From positions 1 through 6,882 of the forward strand of contig JAJRBP010000051.1 in assembly GCA_028679405.1 (NCBI GenBank): a stretch of 6,882 bases of DNA. Reading direction: 5' to 3'. Below, one piece after another: positions 5,477 to 6,882 of the stretch. The translations under genes were made by a program, and so were the position numbers. The DNA is from Methanoregulaceae archaeon (GTDB lineage: Archaea; Halobacteriota; Methanomicrobia; Methanomicrobiales; Methanospirillaceae). The notes below the pieces were generated by a model. The model did no database searches. It was not told the origin of the DNA and saw nothing but the letters and a program-made list of their open reading frames with translations. Each line of letters begins with the position of its first letter. The first letter of the stretch is position 1.

Positions 5477-5613
5477 TTCAAATCACGGTATAGTTTTCTG
5501 ACCCTGCCGCTATCAACCTTTGGAAACAGGGGATATTTGACCATGGCCTGAATTCCCGCGGTCAGGTTATACCACAAAACGGGAGAAAGCCCGGTCCACT
5601 CTCCTGGCTTCAT
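5473..5613 (-). CDS. 46-aa small protein between corA and the Yip1 gene (undescribed)
   Basis: The frame begins with ATG sharing one base with the corA stop (TGATG) and ends with TGA overlapping the Yip1 ATG (ATGA), so it fills the intercistronic gap exactly. Both overlaps are classic for translational coupling in one operon and are the main evidence that the gene is real. The product starts MKPGEWTGLSPVLWYNLTAG. It has a hydrophobic/aromatic middle (about 12-31, with Trp6, Trp14, Tyr15 and Tyr27) and a basic tail (Lys32, Arg37, Arg39, Lys40, Arg43, Lys46). No cysteines, signal peptide or clear full-length membrane helix are seen; residues 11-30 could lie at a membrane surface. Third-position GC is about 57% (26 of 46), unremarkable for the region. 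There is no strong Shine-Dalgarno of its own; GGAG within the corA 3' end lies rather far upstream. Function and family are unknown to me. An alternative is that it acts only as a coupling leader peptide for the Yip1 gene. Confidence 0.62.
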   Translation of the reverse strand: MKPGEWTGLSPVLWYNLTAGIQAMVKYPLFPKVDSGRVRKLYRDLK

Positions 5614-6545
5614 CAGAAATACGCGCGTCTCCAGAAAATTCCAATTCCAAGAAGCGAGAGGAGGACCGAGACTCCCATGATAATGAGGAAGGCATTCTGA
5701 TCGTACTGGAAAGGTAATGGTACGTTCATCCCGAAGGTGCTCACGATGAGAGTCGGGATCATGAGGATGATGGTCACGATCGTGAGGAGTTTCATCACTA
5801 CGTTTAAGTTGTTCGCGATTACAGAAGCGAATGCGTCCATCATATCCGACAGGATGCTCGAATAAATATTTGCCATCTCGATAGCCTGGCGCTGCTCGAC
5901 GATCAGGTCGTCATACAGATCCTTTTCGTCCGGGTTCATCTTCATACAGGCGGAGTTCTGGAACTTTTCAAGCATAAGTGCGTTTGAACGGAGCGATGTC
6001 GTGAAGAAGACGAGGCTCTTCTCGAGGTTCATCAGCTTGATAAGCTGCTCGTTCTTGAGGGCCATGTGGAGGTCACGTTCGATACTCCCGCTCGTCCTGT
6101 TGATCTCCTTGAGATACCGGAGGAAGAGGAGTGTACTTCGGGTAAAGAGCTGCAGGACGAAATGTGTCCTTTTGTCCGTCGCAAAATGCCGGACTTTTCC
6201 CTTCGTGAATTCTTCGAGGACCTCGACCTCCATGAGGGTGATCGTGATGAGGAGGTCGGTGGTGACGATGATCCCGATCGGGAGGGTGATGAATGGCACG
6301 TCCGCTTCCCTCGTATCACGCTTCGGCGTGCGGAGGAGGATAAGCGTGTTCGATTCCTCCCTCTCGATACGGGCCCTCTCGTCAAGATCGAGTGGATCTG
6401 TGAGAAAATCACTGGGTATACCGAACCTGCGGGAGAGATCTTCAAGTTCCTGGCTGCCCGGGTTGACGACATTGACCCAGCAGCCTGGTTCGTACTCCCC
6501 ACGGATCTCGAGTCCGTCGGCAGTAGATTTGTAGATCGTAATCAC
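5613..6545 (-). CDS. corA: CorA family magnesium/divalent cation channel
   Basis: Homopentameric inner-membrane channel admitting magnesium (also cobalt or nickel in some members). At 310 residues it is normal length. A large N-terminal cytosolic domain, about 1-245, comprises a mixed alpha/beta part followed by long helices (about 125-245). Two C-terminal membrane helices follow, at about 252-271 and 285-304. The selectivity motif GMN is at 272-274, in FGMNVPLP (Phe in place of the usual Tyr), exactly at the end of the first helix. The positively charged tail WRRAYF follows the second helix, as in the family. The start is GTG, not ATG: GGGGGAGG (complement of 6553-6560) lies seven bases ahead, which is decisive, and no in-frame ATG is near. 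It is the first gene of a three-gene unit; its TGA overlaps the ATG of the 46-residue gene by one base. The upstream leader has possible alternative hairpins that might serve regulation. Confidence 0.95.
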   Translation of the reverse strand: MITIYKSTADGLEIRGEYEPGCWVNVVNPGSQELEDLSRRFGIPSDFLTDPLDLDERARIEREESNTLILLRTPKRDTREADVPFITLPIGIIVTTDLLITITLMEVEVLEEFTKGKVRHFATDKRTHFVLQLFTRSTLLFLRYLKEINRTSGSIERDLHMALKNEQLIKLMNLEKSLVFFTTSLRSNALMLEKFQNSACMKMNPDEKDLYDDLIVEQRQAIEMANIYSSILSDMMDAFASVIANNLNVVMKLLTIVTIILMIPTLIVSTFGMNVPLPFQYDQNAFLIIMGVSVLLSLLGIGIFWRRAYF

Positions 6546-6616
6546 TCTGCAGCCTCCCCCGCACCATCCCGATCCCCGGGTACGCTGTACGGCGTAGGTT
6601 CCGGTACCCGTTAAAC
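6546..6616 (-). promoter_or_regulatory. corA leader with competing stems and weak TATA candidate
   Basis: On the minus strand GTTTAAC, near 6616-6610, is a weak TATA-like element that would place a start near 6589 and give a leader of about 44 nt. Two stems share bases: CGGGTAC/GTACCCG (6610-6604 with 6583-6577) and TACGC/GCGTA (6596-6592 with 6585-6581). They cannot form together. Only the second would lie largely inside a transcript starting near 6589; both would need a start further upstream. The rest of the gap, 6617-6760, holds one perfect inverted repeat and no gene. Confidence 0.25.
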
Positions 6617-6669
6617 CTAATGATGAACGAACAGGGGGACCATATCTGTCAAAATCTTTATTCCCTGAG

Positions 6670-6697
6670 CGGGCAGGAATGCAATGGTACCTGCCCG
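6670..6697 (-). repeat. Perfect 8-bp inverted repeat downstream of the HEAT-repeat gene
   Basis: CGGGCAGG and CCTGCCCG flank a 12-base loop. The repeat lies between the stop of the HEAT-repeat gene and the corA start. On the minus strand it is followed within about 15 bases by TTTT, so it may act as a transcription terminator or 3'-end stabiliser; an operator for corA is another possibility. Confidence 0.5.
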
Positions 6698-6760
6698 GAG
6701 AATTCAGGTTATTCCATCCTTCCGGGCTCGATTATCCCCACCGCAAGAAAGGTTCTGTAT

Positions 6761-6882
6761 TCACTGTCTCCTCGCCACTCTCTCGCGGATCTCCTCGATA
6801 ACACCACTGATCGCGGTTGCAGCCACCGTGTCCCCCTTCACCCGTGCCTCTTCAAGGGAAGGTATTGCCCCGGGTCCGATAT
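6761..6882 (-). CDS. C-terminal end of a probable HEAT-repeat protein (5' partial)
   Basis: The frame enters from the right edge of the window and encodes the last 39 residues of a protein, ending at TGA (6763-6761). The visible segment begins IGPGAIPSLEEA, has a helix-breaking GD, and continues with an Ala-rich then charged helix ending in ERVARRQ. The pattern IGxxAIPxL followed by a second amphipathic helix is typical of HEAT or PBS-lyase-type repeats common in methanogens. With one repeat visible the assignment is tentative, and length, start and function cannot be judged. It is upstream of corA on the same strand, separated by about 215 bases containing an inverted repeat, so it is probably a different transcription unit. 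Confidence 0.55.
   Translation of the reverse strand, partial: IGPGAIPSLEEARVKGDTVAATAISGVIEEIRERVARRQ

Noticed and set aside
6001..6614. Long plus-strand frames antisense to corA
   Set aside because: corA is certain from its GMN motif, helices and ribosome site; the opposite frames are low-complexity Arg/Ser- or Glu/Asp-rich shadows.

Overview
This window looks like a methanogenic archaeon, probably a relative of the order Methanomicrobiales (inference). The grounds are a DUF2769-type cysteine-rich protein, a stand-alone archaeal-type glutamate synthase domain, a cytosolic fumarate reductase-like iron-sulfur subunit beside an aspartase, A/T-rich TATA-like boxes with short leaders, oligo-T terminators, and Shine-Dalgarno sequences matching the archaeal GGAGGTGATC consensus. 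Coding DNA is moderately GC-rich.

Left part, plus strand (1-4133). The window opens inside an iron-sulfur subunit of the succinate dehydrogenase/fumarate reductase family. It is joined by a 4-base ATGA overlap to an aspartate ammonia-lyase, so aspartate could be deaminated to fumarate and reduced to succinate by products of one operon. A hairpin plus T8 tract ends this unit. A 411-residue glutamate synthase FMN/3Fe-4S domain protein follows, with no glutaminase domain, then a short peroxiredoxin with its own promoter.

Right part, minus strand (4215-6882). In transcription order there are: the C-terminal end of a probable HEAT-repeat protein; a tight three-gene operon of corA (magnesium/divalent cation channel), an undescribed 46-codon gene, and a five-helix Yip1-family membrane protein; a headless 3' remnant of an unidentified gene; and a DUF2769 protein with ten cysteines, whose promoter contains a striking palindrome. 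The peroxiredoxin and DUF2769 genes are convergent.

The most notable points are: the 46-aa gene that exactly fills the gap between corA and the Yip1 gene, with TGATG and ATGA overlaps at its two ends; the palindrome over the predicted transcription start of the DUF2769 gene; and the 31-codon stretch with about 90% GC at third positions that has no usable start. I see no tRNA, rRNA, CRISPR array, insertion sequence or origin. Counts and alignments were done by eye and family assignments rest on motif recall; no database search was run.
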